From Candidatus Liberimonas magnetica (GTDB lineage: Bacteria > Elusimicrobiota > Endomicrobiia > Endomicrobiales > JAFGIL01): 64,000 nucleotides of DNA. Below, piece after piece: positions 1 to 7,524 of this stretch. The stretch is taken from positions 124,001-188,000 of the forward strand of contig JAJAPY010000003.1 in NCBI GenBank assembly GCA_020523885.1, read 5' to 3'. The notes below the pieces were generated by a model. The model was given only the letters and a program-made list of their open reading frames with translations. It made no database searches and had not been told where the DNA came from. Position 1 is the stretch's first letter, and every line of letters starts with the position of its first letter. A program made the position numbers and the translations under genes.

Positions 1-25
1 TGTAAATTTAAGAACTTATATAAAA

Positions 26-1939
26 TTGCTTCTGGTATTACTTACAACTTACACCTTATCACTTACCCCTGCCTTTTGTGAAGTAAAGATCCATCCGAAC
101 GCCGGTACGACTTCAGCTACATTTTTAAAGCTGGGGCTTGGAAGCAGGGCGATTGGAATGGGTGAAGCTTTCTCTGCTTTGAGCGATGACATTACTGCCT
201 TATACTGGAACCCTGCAGGGCTTGTTCAGCTTGATGGAAACCAGATGCACATAACTCATAACGAGTCGTTTGAAGGCATAAAACATGAGTTCTTCGGTTA
301 TGCGGCGCCTCTTAAAAAAGGAACTCTGGCGCTCGGAGTTTACGGGATAACGATCCCCAAAGACCTTGAAAGGCGCTCTGGCCTTTTTGAAGGCAATCCG
401 TTTGAACCTCTCACGGTCTCCGAAGGAACCTTTGGAGCCTATGATGCGGCTGTTCACGTTTCATACGCTAAAGAGCTCAAAGACAACCTGTCCGGAGGAG
501 CAAGTTTTAAAATTATCCAGCAGAATATCGATAACTTCTCAGCTTACGGACTTGCTGCCGACTTCGGCACACTTTATAAATTCCCTGAACAGCCGCTTTC
601 TCTTGCTTTTGTCCTTGAAAATATCGGTACTAAAATTAAATTCCTGAACGAAGGCTATTACCCGCCTTTTACAGTGAGAGCCGGGAGCGCATATAGATGG
701 AACAAGAGCCTGGTTTCAACACTTGATCTGGCAAAACCTATAGATAATTTTGTTTTTGTATCTGCCGGAGCCGAATATACTCCGGTTGATTTTCTTGCTA
801 TAAGGACAGGCTACAAATACCGTTGGTACGGCGAGGAACTTGACGACCTTTCAGGGCTTTCCGCCGGCCTGGGAATTAACTTCATGATCTCAAGCGTGAA
901 TTTCAGGTTTGATTATGCATTTACGCCTTACGGCGTACTCGGCAATTCACAGAGGTTCTCCCTTACTTCATTTTTTGGAAACTCCAAAAAGAAAGAGAAA
1001 AAAACAGAAATAGCCGTAAATGAAACTCCAAAACCTGACCTTAATAAAGAACCCAAGATTTACTCTTCTCCGGCCGACAGCTCCAAGGTCGAAGGGTTTG
1101 TTTTTTTTCCTGCTCAGGTTTCCGTAGTACTTAAGACAACCGTAGGCCCCATGTCTATATATAAAATAGATATAGAATCAAAGGAATGCGATGTTTACCT
1201 GGTCAGGGGCATATTAAGAGGGTTTGGAACAAATAAACTTAAGTTTGAAATAGGGGAAAAACCCGGAAAAGATGATATTTACAAACACTATTACTTTAAC
1301 GGCAGTTTAAATATCCCAGTTCAAAAAGTTGACTGTGAGATCCGCCTACCTGTTAAACTTGGAAACGTTGTGCTTAAAACGTACGGAGATGCCGTAATAG
1401 AACTTAAGAAAATATCCGAAGACCAGGCATATATAAAATACGCTTTTGCCCTGGACACCCTTGAACCGTTCTATATAGAAAAAAACCTTGTGACTCCAAA
1501 TGCCGACAAAGTAGAGATCGACACAAATTCACTTAATATCGCTATTCTTGACTTTCAGGCAATGCCTCCGGTTTCTTTAGCTGTATCAACCTCTGTTACA
1601 GAAAGCTTTCGTTATTTGCTTTCAGAAACAAAATTATACACCCTGGTTGACAGAAATAGTATGGAGAAAATATTGACCGAGCAGGGGTTCCAGCAAACAG
1701 GCAGTACAACAACAGAGCGCGCAGTACAGATAGGCAAGCTCCTTAATGTAAGTAAAATAATTTCGGGCAGTTTCGGAAAATTGGGGCAGGATTATTTACT
1801 TGCTCTTAATATTATAAACGTACAAACCGGCGAAATAATATATTCAGAACAGGTAGCATGCAAGGAACTAACACCAGACGAACTAAAAAAGTTGACTGAA
1901 ACTCTTGTACAAAACGTTAATGCACATATAAAACAATAA
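26..1939 (+). CDS. PorV/PorQ-like outer-membrane barrel protein fused to a C-terminal CsgG-like domain
   Basis: Residues about 20-315 look like the PorV/PorQ (UPF0164) barrel family: an early AGTTSATFLKLGLGSRA segment, then ALYWNPAGL, then alternating beta strands. A Lys/Pro-rich linker (about 318-345) follows, then an unassigned beta-rich section. The last ~135 residues (from LNIAILDFQAM) resemble the CsgG/FlgO-type lipoprotein domain, with a LVDRNSMEKILTEQGFQQ helix and a KIISGSFGKLG strand. A hydrophobic signal-like stretch sits at the N terminus. The TTG at 26 is the first start codon in frame, but no stop lies between it and the window edge, so the real start may be upstream. Expected location is the outer membrane or periplasm. 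The stop codon overlaps the next ATG by one base, implying coupling. Function of the fusion is unknown. Confidence 0.8.
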   Translation: MLLVLLTTYTLSLTPAFCEVKIHPNAGTTSATFLKLGLGSRAIGMGEAFSALSDDITALYWNPAGLVQLDGNQMHITHNESFEGIKHEFFGYAAPLKKGTLALGVYGITIPKDLERRSGLFEGNPFEPLTVSEGTFGAYDAAVHVSYAKELKDNLSGGASFKIIQQNIDNFSAYGLAADFGTLYKFPEQPLSLAFVLENIGTKIKFLNEGYYPPFTVRAGSAYRWNKSLVSTLDLAKPIDNFVFVSAGAEYTPVDFLAIRTGYKYRWYGEELDDLSGLSAGLGINFMISSVNFRFDYAFTPYGVLGNSQRFSLTSFFGNSKKKEKKTEIAVNETPKPDLNKEPKIYSSPADSSKVEGFVFFPAQVSVVLKTTVGPMSIYKIDIESKECDVYLVRGILRGFGTNKLKFEIGEKPGKDDIYKHYYFNGSLNIPVQKVDCEIRLPVKLGNVVLKTYGDAVIELKKISEDQAYIKYAFALDTLEPFYIEKNLVTPNADKVEIDTNSLNIAILDFQAMPPVSLAVSTSVTESFRYLLSETKLYTLVDRNSMEKILTEQGFQQTGSTTTERAVQIGKLLNVSKIISGSFGKLGQDYLLALNIINVQTGEIIYSEQVACKELTPDELKKLTETLVQNVNAHIKQ

Positions 1940-2814
1940 TGAATTTAGCTAAACCGTTAAACAAAGCAATTCTTACCCGAAACCTGTTGATCCTTCATCA
2001 GCTAAAAGAGCTTGCCTGGGTCCTTGAAAATGAAGGGGTTCCTGTGATACTTCTTAAAGGAGCAGCTCTTATCAATACTGTCGAGGATTATGCTTCTGAA
2101 CGCATAATGGACGATATTGATCTGCTTTTAAAACCAGGTGACATGATAAAAACAAGGAATACCCTTAATTCGCTCGGCTATTCCGCTTTTAACAGCGACT
2201 CTGGAAGTTTCTGCAGCAATTCAAAACCCGCCTATATTGACATCACTGATAACTTGTGGTATTTAAGCAAAAAAGAAATTGAACAGTTATGGCAAAACAG
2301 CAAAAACCATGAAATCTCGCCCATGGTATACCACCTTCCTCCTGATGAGTTTTATATCCATGTACTTGCGCATGCAGCCTTGCATCATGGAATTAAGGAG
2401 ACAGCGTGGCTTAGAGACCTTGAGGTAATTAAAATAAAATGGGGGAAAGAGATTAATCCGCAGATTTTGGATAATAAATTAATAAAATACGGTTTGAGTT
2501 CTGTCTCTGATGTATTCTTGGGCCAACCGGCCGGTGAAGGTTTCAGTCCGCTCGTTTACTCCTGGTTCCTGAAACGGAGCATTCCGTTAAAAGGCCATAT
2601 TTTAAGGTTCCTGTTTTTGCCTCTCAATAAAAAATTTTCTTACCTTACCCGTACACTTTTTCCATCAACTGATTTTCTTACCTATAGATATAACCTAAAA
2701 AATGCTTTTCAAATTTTGATTTTCAGGATTATCAGGCCGGTTCTTCTTTTCTTCAAACTGCTTCAAATGCCGTTTAATTACTGCCTACATATGTACAGAG
2801 AAAATGCAAAATGA
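1939..2814 (+). CDS. Uncharacterised nucleotidyltransferase-fold protein (NTP_transf_5-like)
   Basis: The N-terminal part has the signature of the uncharacterised nucleotidyltransferase family often found near polysaccharide genes: VILLKGAALI followed by RIMDDIDLLLKPGD, where the two spaced Asp residues would bind metal. His-rich segments in the middle (HVLAHAALHHG) also fit the family. Length 291 aa is somewhat short of the usual 350-400 residues. The substrate is unknown. Translation is probably coupled to the barrel gene upstream (TAATG overlap). The final codons and the TGA stop lie inside an intergenic inverted repeat (2803-2921), so the last residues RENAK are repeat-encoded. Confidence 0.7.
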   Translation: MNLAKPLNKAILTRNLLILHQLKELAWVLENEGVPVILLKGAALINTVEDYASERIMDDIDLLLKPGDMIKTRNTLNSLGYSAFNSDSGSFCSNSKPAYIDITDNLWYLSKKEIEQLWQNSKNHEISPMVYHLPPDEFYIHVLAHAALHHGIKETAWLRDLEVIKIKWGKEINPQILDNKLIKYGLSSVSDVFLGQPAGEGFSPLVYSWFLKRSIPLKGHILRFLFLPLNKKFSYLTRTLFPSTDFLTYRYNLKNAFQILIFRIIRPVLLFFKLLQMPFNYCLHMYRENAK

Positions 2815-2921
2815 AGATTGTAAAATGCAAAATTATTGTATCCCGCTTTGCGGGATTATTTTAAATAAGTCGCCAAAGGCAGTACCTTGATTTTTCATTT
2901 TGCATTTTACATTTTGCATTA
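2803..2921. repeat. Degenerate-word inverted repeat, TGCAAAATG/TGTAAAATGC type
   Basis: The left arm (2803-2833) repeats words like AAAATGCAAAATG and TGTAAAATGCAAAAT. The right arm (2895-2921) carries the reverse complement ATTTTGCATTTTACA (2897-2911), followed by ATTTTGCATT. A 15-bp perfect match pairs 2819-2833 with 2897-2911. A separate GC-rich hairpin sits between the arms. The left arm includes the stop codon of the upstream gene. Confidence 0.8.
2840..2863 (+). terminator. Rho-independent-like terminator
   Basis: A perfect 7-bp stem ATCCCGC (2840-2846), TTT loop and GCGGGAT (2850-2856) is followed by TATTTTA. It lies between the ends of convergent genes and so could stop forward transcription from the barrel/nucleotidyltransferase pair. 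Confidence 0.7.
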
Positions 2922-2925
2922 AAGC

Positions 2926-3729
2926 TTAGTAGCTTCCCAGATTTCCTTCTTCTCTTGCTTTGTTAAATGCTTTCCTGAAACAGAAAATACCGGCCAAAAA
3001 CAGCGGGACAGACCAGGCAGTTAAAACAAGCAGTTTTGAGACAGGAGGGGCAGCGTTATTCAACAGCGCATCCCTGAAGATCTGCAGAGATAGGGTTGTA
3101 GGAAGCATGTATGATAAACCTTGAATTTCAGAAGGAAGCAAATTTACCGGGAAATATACGCCGCATAATATATCGGAAGCGAGCAGAACGATCCAGTTAA
3201 CAGGATCGCCTCTTTTATAATACATTATAAAAGAAGCTGAAATAAGCCCTAGACCTAAAAACATAACTGTATTTAAAACAACGAGAGGCAAAACGCCCCC
3301 GGGGTTAAAAAATACTTCAGCATTAAACATTAAACTGCCCAAAAAAATAAAAATTACTATTTCAAAAATCAATATTATTAATTTAGCACTTATCGTGCCC
3401 AGCAGTACCTTGAACGGGCTGTGCGGAGAAAGAAATATTAATTCAGCTGTACCCCAATGCTGTTCCTGTCTTATGTTGTTCGAGAAAACATCAAGCCAGA
3501 ACTGGAAATGCCTGCTGAATATCAATCCTATAAGGACAAAAGAAAAATACTTAATATCAGGGACCAGCTTGCTTAAGAAATAAAAAAGAACCAGCTGAAA
3601 AAAAATGTTCAGCACTTTAACTACAAAGTGGAATTTATAAGTTTTTTCAATCGCAAGATCCCTTAATAAAAAAGCCAATATTAGATTCATGTTTTTAAAC
3701 CAGCTAATGACTGACAAAACAAATCTCAA
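2926..3729 (-). CDS. ABC-2 type transporter permease
   Basis: A 267-aa integral membrane protein with about six hydrophobic segments, spaced like ABC-2 permeases of the polysaccharide/drug exporter type. A conserved amphipathic region with RQEQHWGTAELIFLSP (about 87-102) precedes the central helices, the usual place for the coupling element in this family. It probably forms an exporter with the ATP-binding protein at 3931-4590 on the same strand. The two genes are separated by a 200-bp gap containing a dispersed repeat whose edge lies only about 15 bp upstream of this start. I see no clear Shine-Dalgarno before the ATG at 3729; Met14 is an alternative start. The exported substrate is unknown, though the neighbourhood suggests a glycan or lipid-linked glycan. 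Confidence 0.8.
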   Translation of the reverse strand: MRFVLSVISWFKNMNLILAFLLRDLAIEKTYKFHFVVKVLNIFFQLVLFYFLSKLVPDIKYFSFVLIGLIFSRHFQFWLDVFSNNIRQEQHWGTAELIFLSPHSPFKVLLGTISAKLIILIFEIVIFIFLGSLMFNAEVFFNPGGVLPLVVLNTVMFLGLGLISASFIMYYKRGDPVNWIVLLASDILCGVYFPVNLLPSEIQGLSYMLPTTLSLQIFRDALLNNAAPPVSKLLVLTAWSVPLFLAGIFCFRKAFNKAREEGNLGSY

Positions 3730-3743
3730 TTACAAACAAAATC

Positions 3744-3856
3744 AGTGACGCTCCTCCGTCTGAAGCCGGAGGCTTCTTTGATAACGCGGCCTACTGCGAC
3801 ATCATTATGCATTCATCCCCCGACAGAAGTCGGGGTTTTCATGTCGCATGTAATAA
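3744..3856. repeat. Dispersed hairpin-rich repeat element, copy 1
   Basis: This 113-bp element matches 59330-59524 at both ends: an AGTGACGCTCCTCCG start, a GAAGCCGGAGGCTTCTTTG segment, GATAACGCGGCCTA, a CCCCGAC-AGAA-GTCGGGG hairpin (3818-3835) followed by TTTT, and an ATGTCGCATGTAATAA end. Inside, GCGACAT (3796-3802) pairs with ATGTCGC (3841-3847) and encloses the hairpin. It sits between the two ABC transporter genes. No ORF is encoded. Confidence 0.8.
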
Positions 3857-3930
3857 TTTTCTCGTTTTGATTTGTAATTTTGAAATTTTGCTATTTTTTC
3901 ATTCTTTTTTGGGATTTATCCTTTTGGAAT
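3857..3930. repeat. AT-rich degenerate word array between ABC genes
   Basis: Read on the reverse strand, this stretch repeats CAAAATTTCAAAATTACAAA-like words and GGATAAATCC. It resembles one arm of the TGCAAAATG family seen elsewhere, but I see no matching second arm. Weak call. Confidence 0.4.
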
Positions 3931-4590
3931 TTATTCTGTTATCTTCCCGTTCTCTAAATACCCTATCCTGTCGGCAAATCTCTTTGCTTCATCCAGAGCA
4001 TGAGTTACCATGATACAGGTTTTGTTTTTTTCTTTAACAACAGACCTGATAAATTCCAGGATTTTAAGTTTGGACCCTTCGTCAAGGCTGCGTGCGGGTT
4101 CGTCTATCAATAGCACTTCAGGCTCATGCAAAAATGCACGGATTACCGCAAGTTTCTGTTTTATGCCTGACGGACATTGGCTTAATTTAACGTCAAAAAA
4201 CTCTTTTAATCCGAATATTTCGCAAAATTCATCAATTCTTTTGTCAAGGATATCTTTTTCGACATCTAGCAGCCTTCCATAAAACTTTATATTTTCCCTT
4301 AAACTTAATATCTGGTAAAAACTGGTATCTGGATCAGCCGACAAGCCAATGCTCTGGCGTGTTTTAGCCGGATGGTCTTCGATATTAAAACCACAAATCT
4401 CTACATTCCCGTTCGTGGGCAGGATCAAGGTAGAAAGTATTTTAAGAAGAGTCGTTTTACCCGACCCGTTTTGGCCCATTAGGCCAAATATCTGTCCGGC
4501 CCTTATTTCAAGGTTTACTCCAGTCAATACATTTTTACATTCATTTTTTAGATAATATGTTTTAATCAGGTTTCTTATATATATAGTCAT
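3931..4590 (-). CDS. ABC transporter ATP-binding protein
   Basis: A 219-aa ABC ATPase. Walker A is GQNGSGKT (39-46), Walker B is VLLIDEPA (159-166), and the H-loop His lies in MVTHALDEA (His197). The signature motif is degenerate, CPSGIKQKL (139-147) instead of LSGGQ-like. The Q-loop region reads GLSADPDTSFYQ, similar to ABC-2 exporters that carry a SDERSFYWR-type segment. It should power export through the permease at 2926-3729. The start at 4590 faces the divergent promoter region 4591-4699. The substrate is unknown. It is slightly shorter than typical 230-310 aa family members. Confidence 0.87.
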   Translation of the reverse strand: MTIYIRNLIKTYYLKNECKNVLTGVNLEIRAGQIFGLMGQNGSGKTTLLKILSTLILPTNGNVEICGFNIEDHPAKTRQSIGLSADPDTSFYQILSLRENIKFYGRLLDVEKDILDKRIDEFCEIFGLKEFFDVKLSQCPSGIKQKLAVIRAFLHEPEVLLIDEPARSLDEGSKLKILEFIRSVVKEKNKTCIMVTHALDEAKRFADRIGYLENGKITE

Positions 4591-4632
4591 AAATTTGTAA
4601 CCTTTACCTATTCACATTTTAGCAATTTTTCC

Positions 4633-4661
4633 TTGACTTATCAATTTTATTTTTATAAAAT
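4633..4661 (+). promoter_or_regulatory. Sigma70-type promoter at the head of the polysaccharide cluster
   Basis: TTGACT (4633-4638), a 17-bp spacer, then TAAAAT (4656-4661). Expected transcription start is near 4668, about 30 nt before the ATG at 4700, which has a GAGG ribosome site at 4691-4694. It is the best promoter I see before the long forward gene run. Confidence 0.7.
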
Positions 4662-4699
4662 CGTTGATAATAAAACCAATTTAAGAGTAAGAGGAAATT

Positions 4700-5197
4700 A
4701 TGGCTCCGTGCTTTCAAGACCCAATAATTCTTGTCTCCTGCCTTATTATATTAGCAGCTATCGTAATACTTGTCTGGGCAATTAAGAACTTACAAGTGAT
4801 AAGATTACCGGAAGAAGAAAAACTGCCTTTTGATGAGGATATCCAGGCCGAACCTCAACCAAATGATAATTCAGGGCTTTTTGAAGCAAAGATAAATGAA
4901 ATTGCCAGCCAGGTGAATGAAATTGCAAGACTGATCGGAGTGATGGAAAAAAACAGCCATGATAAAAAATCGTTTGACGATACTATTTCAACCCTTCAGC
5001 CTTCTCCCGAAATTGAAAAACTCTCGGCAAAACTCGATTCTCTTAATTCAAAGATTGATTCCATAGCTTCAAATACAGGGAGCGGTGGAGGCGGGGGTGG
5101 CCCCGGCAAAGAAGATATGGACAGGATCGAATCTAAACTGGATTCAGTAAGAAAATTATTAGTGCTTCTTTCTGAAAGCAATAAACCGAGTGAATAA
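4700..5197 (+). CDS. Membrane-anchored helical protein of unknown function
   Basis: A 165-aa protein with one N-terminal membrane segment (about residues 8-30). A charged region with predicted helix follows (KINEIASQVNEIARLIGVME), then a Gly-rich hinge (SGGGGGGPG, about 131-139) and a second short amphipathic helix. No enzymatic motif is visible. It could act as a small scaffold at the inner membrane. The promoter at 4633-4661 and the GAGG site support the start. The stop overlaps the next ATG by one base, so the two small membrane proteins are probably made together. I do not recognise the family. Confidence 0.7.
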   Translation: MAPCFQDPIILVSCLIILAAIVILVWAIKNLQVIRLPEEEKLPFDEDIQAEPQPNDNSGLFEAKINEIASQVNEIARLIGVMEKNSHDKKSFDDTISTLQPSPEIEKLSAKLDSLNSKIDSIASNTGSGGGGGGPGKEDMDRIESKLDSVRKLLVLLSESNKPSE

Positions 5198-5787
5198 TGA
5201 TGAACCGTAAAAACCTGATCTCTTTGATAATACTTGATGTAGTTGTGATGCTGTTTGCTTCAGCTTTATTATTTTATAGGTATAGTACTCTATCCTGCCT
5301 TCCGGAGCTAATGAACGAAAAAACACTGAAAAACTTTGACAATAACGCTGGAAATATAAAAAAATCATTAGCTGTCCGAGCAACGGAAAAAATAAAAGAA
5401 AAACCGCTGGCCGAAAAACAAGTCGAAAAACAATCTGTACCCGCAAAACAGGCCCCAGCCATAGAACCTTCTACAATAGCTTCAAATCCTGAAACAGCGC
5501 CTGCAAAACCTGCATCAAGCGTTTCAACAAGGAATATACGGTTTACTTTAAGACATTCAAAAGCAAAAAAAGCTGAAATAATCGGCGAGTTCAACAGCTG
5601 GGTGCCACAGCCAATGAAAAAATCTGATGCAAATACCTGGCTGATAGATATTGCTATACAGCCTGGTGAATATGCCTATAACTTCGTTATTGACGGCCGG
5701 CCTATGAGGGATCCGAATAATCCTAAAACAAGCAATGTCGGGAGAGGTTTCATCAATTCTTTACTGAGGGTTAAGCCTTTAAAATGA
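5197..5787 (+). CDS. Membrane-anchored protein with a glycogen-binding-like E-set (CBM48/AMPK-type) domain
   Basis: One N-terminal membrane helix (about 7-27) and a long Lys/Pro/Ala-rich linker (about 60-110) lead to a C-terminal domain (113-193) of the AMPK glycogen-binding/isoamylase N-terminal type. Visible motifs are GEFNSWVPQPM, a Trp in TWLIDI, and GEYAYNFVIDG followed by DPNNP. In this family the domain binds alpha-glucan or acts as a protein module. Here the topology would place it in the periplasm at the head of an exopolysaccharide operon, so binding of nascent polysaccharide is a plausible but unproven role. Met2 is an alternative start. Confidence 0.78.
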   Translation: MMNRKNLISLIILDVVVMLFASALLFYRYSTLSCLPELMNEKTLKNFDNNAGNIKKSLAVRATEKIKEKPLAEKQVEKQSVPAKQAPAIEPSTIASNPETAPAKPASSVSTRNIRFTLRHSKAKKAEIIGEFNSWVPQPMKKSDANTWLIDIAIQPGEYAYNFVIDGRPMRDPNNPKTSNVGRGFINSLLRVKPLK

Positions 5788-5802
5788 AAGAGAGAAGAAA
5801 TA

Positions 5803-7419
5803 GTGTTTAAAAATTGCCTTTTCTCATCAGTAGCTTTACCAAAATGGAGAATCCTATGCTACTGGGTAATGGTTTTAATAATATTTTTATCCTTAGGCCC
5901 TCTCTATGGTGAACAACTAAACAGTAATACTCTTCAAAACGACCTGAAGTACTACCAGAAAATCTCTAACCAGAACAAACTGAATGACAATGACCGCTAT
6001 TATATACTGCTGCGCCTGCAGAAAAAATATGAGGGCTCAAAGATAGATTTAACTCCTCTTAATAATGAAATAAAAAAAACACAAACTCCTCAATCTTCCA
6101 AACCAAAAGAACAGGCAGGGAGAACAGGTTCGGTAAACAATATCACGGTAAATGAAACACCTAAAACGTCTGAAATATTGATTTCTGTTGATAATGTCAC
6201 TCGCTCTAATTATTTCCTGCTGCGGGACCCTGACCCCAAAAAACGGCCCAAATTGATCTTCGATCTTTATGCTGCCGATGATAATATCCCTGAAGGATCA
6301 AAGGATATAGAAATCAAATCAGGGGTTTTCTCTCGTATATTGTCCGGGCAATTTGAAGAAAAACCTGATAAAATAGTGCGGGTAATAGCAGATTTCAGGA
6401 ATGAAAGGCCCTACAATATTAAATATGAAAATAATACTTGGCTTATAATAGCACAAAAAGATAAAAGCGAACAAACCGAAACCCTGCCCGCGGTACAAGT
6501 TCCAGCCGTTTCAGCTCTTGTAACACCAGGACAAAAAACATCCACGCAAAAAAATCAAACCATCCCTAATTACAGGATAGAAACAGGGGATGTGCTCGGA
6601 GTGACTATTTTCCCTGCAGAAGAACTTACCAGGGAGGTTGTAGTCCAGCCTGACGGCCAGATAAACCTGCCTCTTGTGGGGACGTTAAAAGCAAAGGGTT
6701 TAACTACAGAACAATTGCAGACATTGCTTACAAAGTCTTTTTCCAAATACCTTTCAAACCCGAAGGTTACTATCTCTGTAAGAAAGTTCTCAAGAAGGCA
6801 GATATTCGTTACAGGAGAGGTCCATTCGCTGGGCACGTTCGACTACAAAGAAAACATGCGCCTTATGGAATTCATTTCTTCCCTGGGAGGTTTTAATACC
6901 GATGCAAACCGTTCAGAAATCAAGGTTTACCGCGGCCCTTCAAATAAAAAACAAACTTTCGTGGTCAACATTGAAGAGGTACTCAAAAGCGGGGATTTTT
7001 CAAAAGATTTTCTTCTTGAGCCGGGCGACATAATAGAAGTACCCAGAGGAAGCGAAAAAGTGTCGCTGCTCGGAGATGTTTCCTCTCCCGGGTATTACGA
7101 ATACAAAAACAACATGACCCTCACTGAGCTTATCTCTACGGCGCACGGCTTCGGCGAAACCGCAGGGATAGCTGATATCAGGATAATACGCAATGAATCA
7201 ATTACGGATGAATCAGGAAAACCTGTACAAATTAAAAATGTTATTAAAGTTAATTTAAAAAAAATACTATCCGGAAAGGCGGACGACGTTGTGCTTAAAA
7301 CCGGAGATACGGTCTATATACCGAGATTAAACATAGTAAAAGCAAACTGGTTTATAAATAACATATTGCCCTGGATGACTTTGATCGCACTGGTTATAGC
7401 TCTCGGCGGGAAAGTGTAA
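5803..7419 (+). CDS. Polysaccharide export outer-membrane protein (Wza-like) with AMIN and SLBB domains
   Basis: Domain order: signal-like hydrophobic segment (about 22-36), AMIN-like domain (about 125-218), Poly_export domain (about 255-335, from YRIETGDVLGVTIFP), two SLBB domains (about 333-410 and 425-510, the first opening with RQIFVTGEV), and a C-terminal hydrophobic helix (515-535) as in Wza-type channels. It should form the outer-membrane exit channel for polysaccharide and work with the co-polymerase encoded next. The AMIN domain, known from AmiC and secretins for peptidoglycan binding, is an uncommon addition. The GTG at 5803 follows an AGAGAAG-like site; ATG at 5869 is an alternative that keeps the signal helix. 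Confidence 0.9.
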   Translation: MFKNCLFSSVALPKWRILCYWVMVLIIFLSLGPLYGEQLNSNTLQNDLKYYQKISNQNKLNDNDRYYILLRLQKKYEGSKIDLTPLNNEIKKTQTPQSSKPKEQAGRTGSVNNITVNETPKTSEILISVDNVTRSNYFLLRDPDPKKRPKLIFDLYAADDNIPEGSKDIEIKSGVFSRILSGQFEEKPDKIVRVIADFRNERPYNIKYENNTWLIIAQKDKSEQTETLPAVQVPAVSALVTPGQKTSTQKNQTIPNYRIETGDVLGVTIFPAEELTREVVVQPDGQINLPLVGTLKAKGLTTEQLQTLLTKSFSKYLSNPKVTISVRKFSRRQIFVTGEVHSLGTFDYKENMRLMEFISSLGGFNTDANRSEIKVYRGPSNKKQTFVVNIEEVLKSGDFSKDFLLEPGDIIEVPRGSEKVSLLGDVSSPGYYEYKNNMTLTELISTAHGFGETAGIADIRIIRNESITDESGKPVQIKNVIKVNLKKILSGKADDVVLKTGDTVYIPRLNIVKANWFINNILPWMTLIALVIALGGKV

Positions 7420-7429
7420 CCAACTAATA

Positions 7430-7512
7430 ATTGCAAAGTTCAAATTTAGCAATTAACATTGCAAAATTATAAAAACTTTACATTGATAGATGCTAACTGT
7501 TAATTTTGCATT
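7430..7512. repeat. Degenerate-word inverted repeat, TTGCAAAATTA type
   Basis: The left part repeats ATTGCAAAGTT, TTTAGCAATTAACATTGC and AAAATTAT; the right part is GATGCTAACTGTTAATTTTGCATT, an imperfect reverse complement. Same word class as 2803-2921. It ends just before the AGAGG ribosome site (7515-7519) of the next gene. Confidence 0.6.
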
Positions 7513-7524
7513 AAAGAGGTTCTT

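Noticed and set aside
26-1939. Type IX secretion component suggested by the PorV-like barrel
   Set aside because: No other T9SS gene (PorT, SprA, GldK-N) is visible and the CsgG-like fusion is not a T9SS feature; similarity is only at family level.
3744-3856. Transposase gene in or near the repeat element
   Set aside because: No open frame with transposase motifs lies within or beside either copy.
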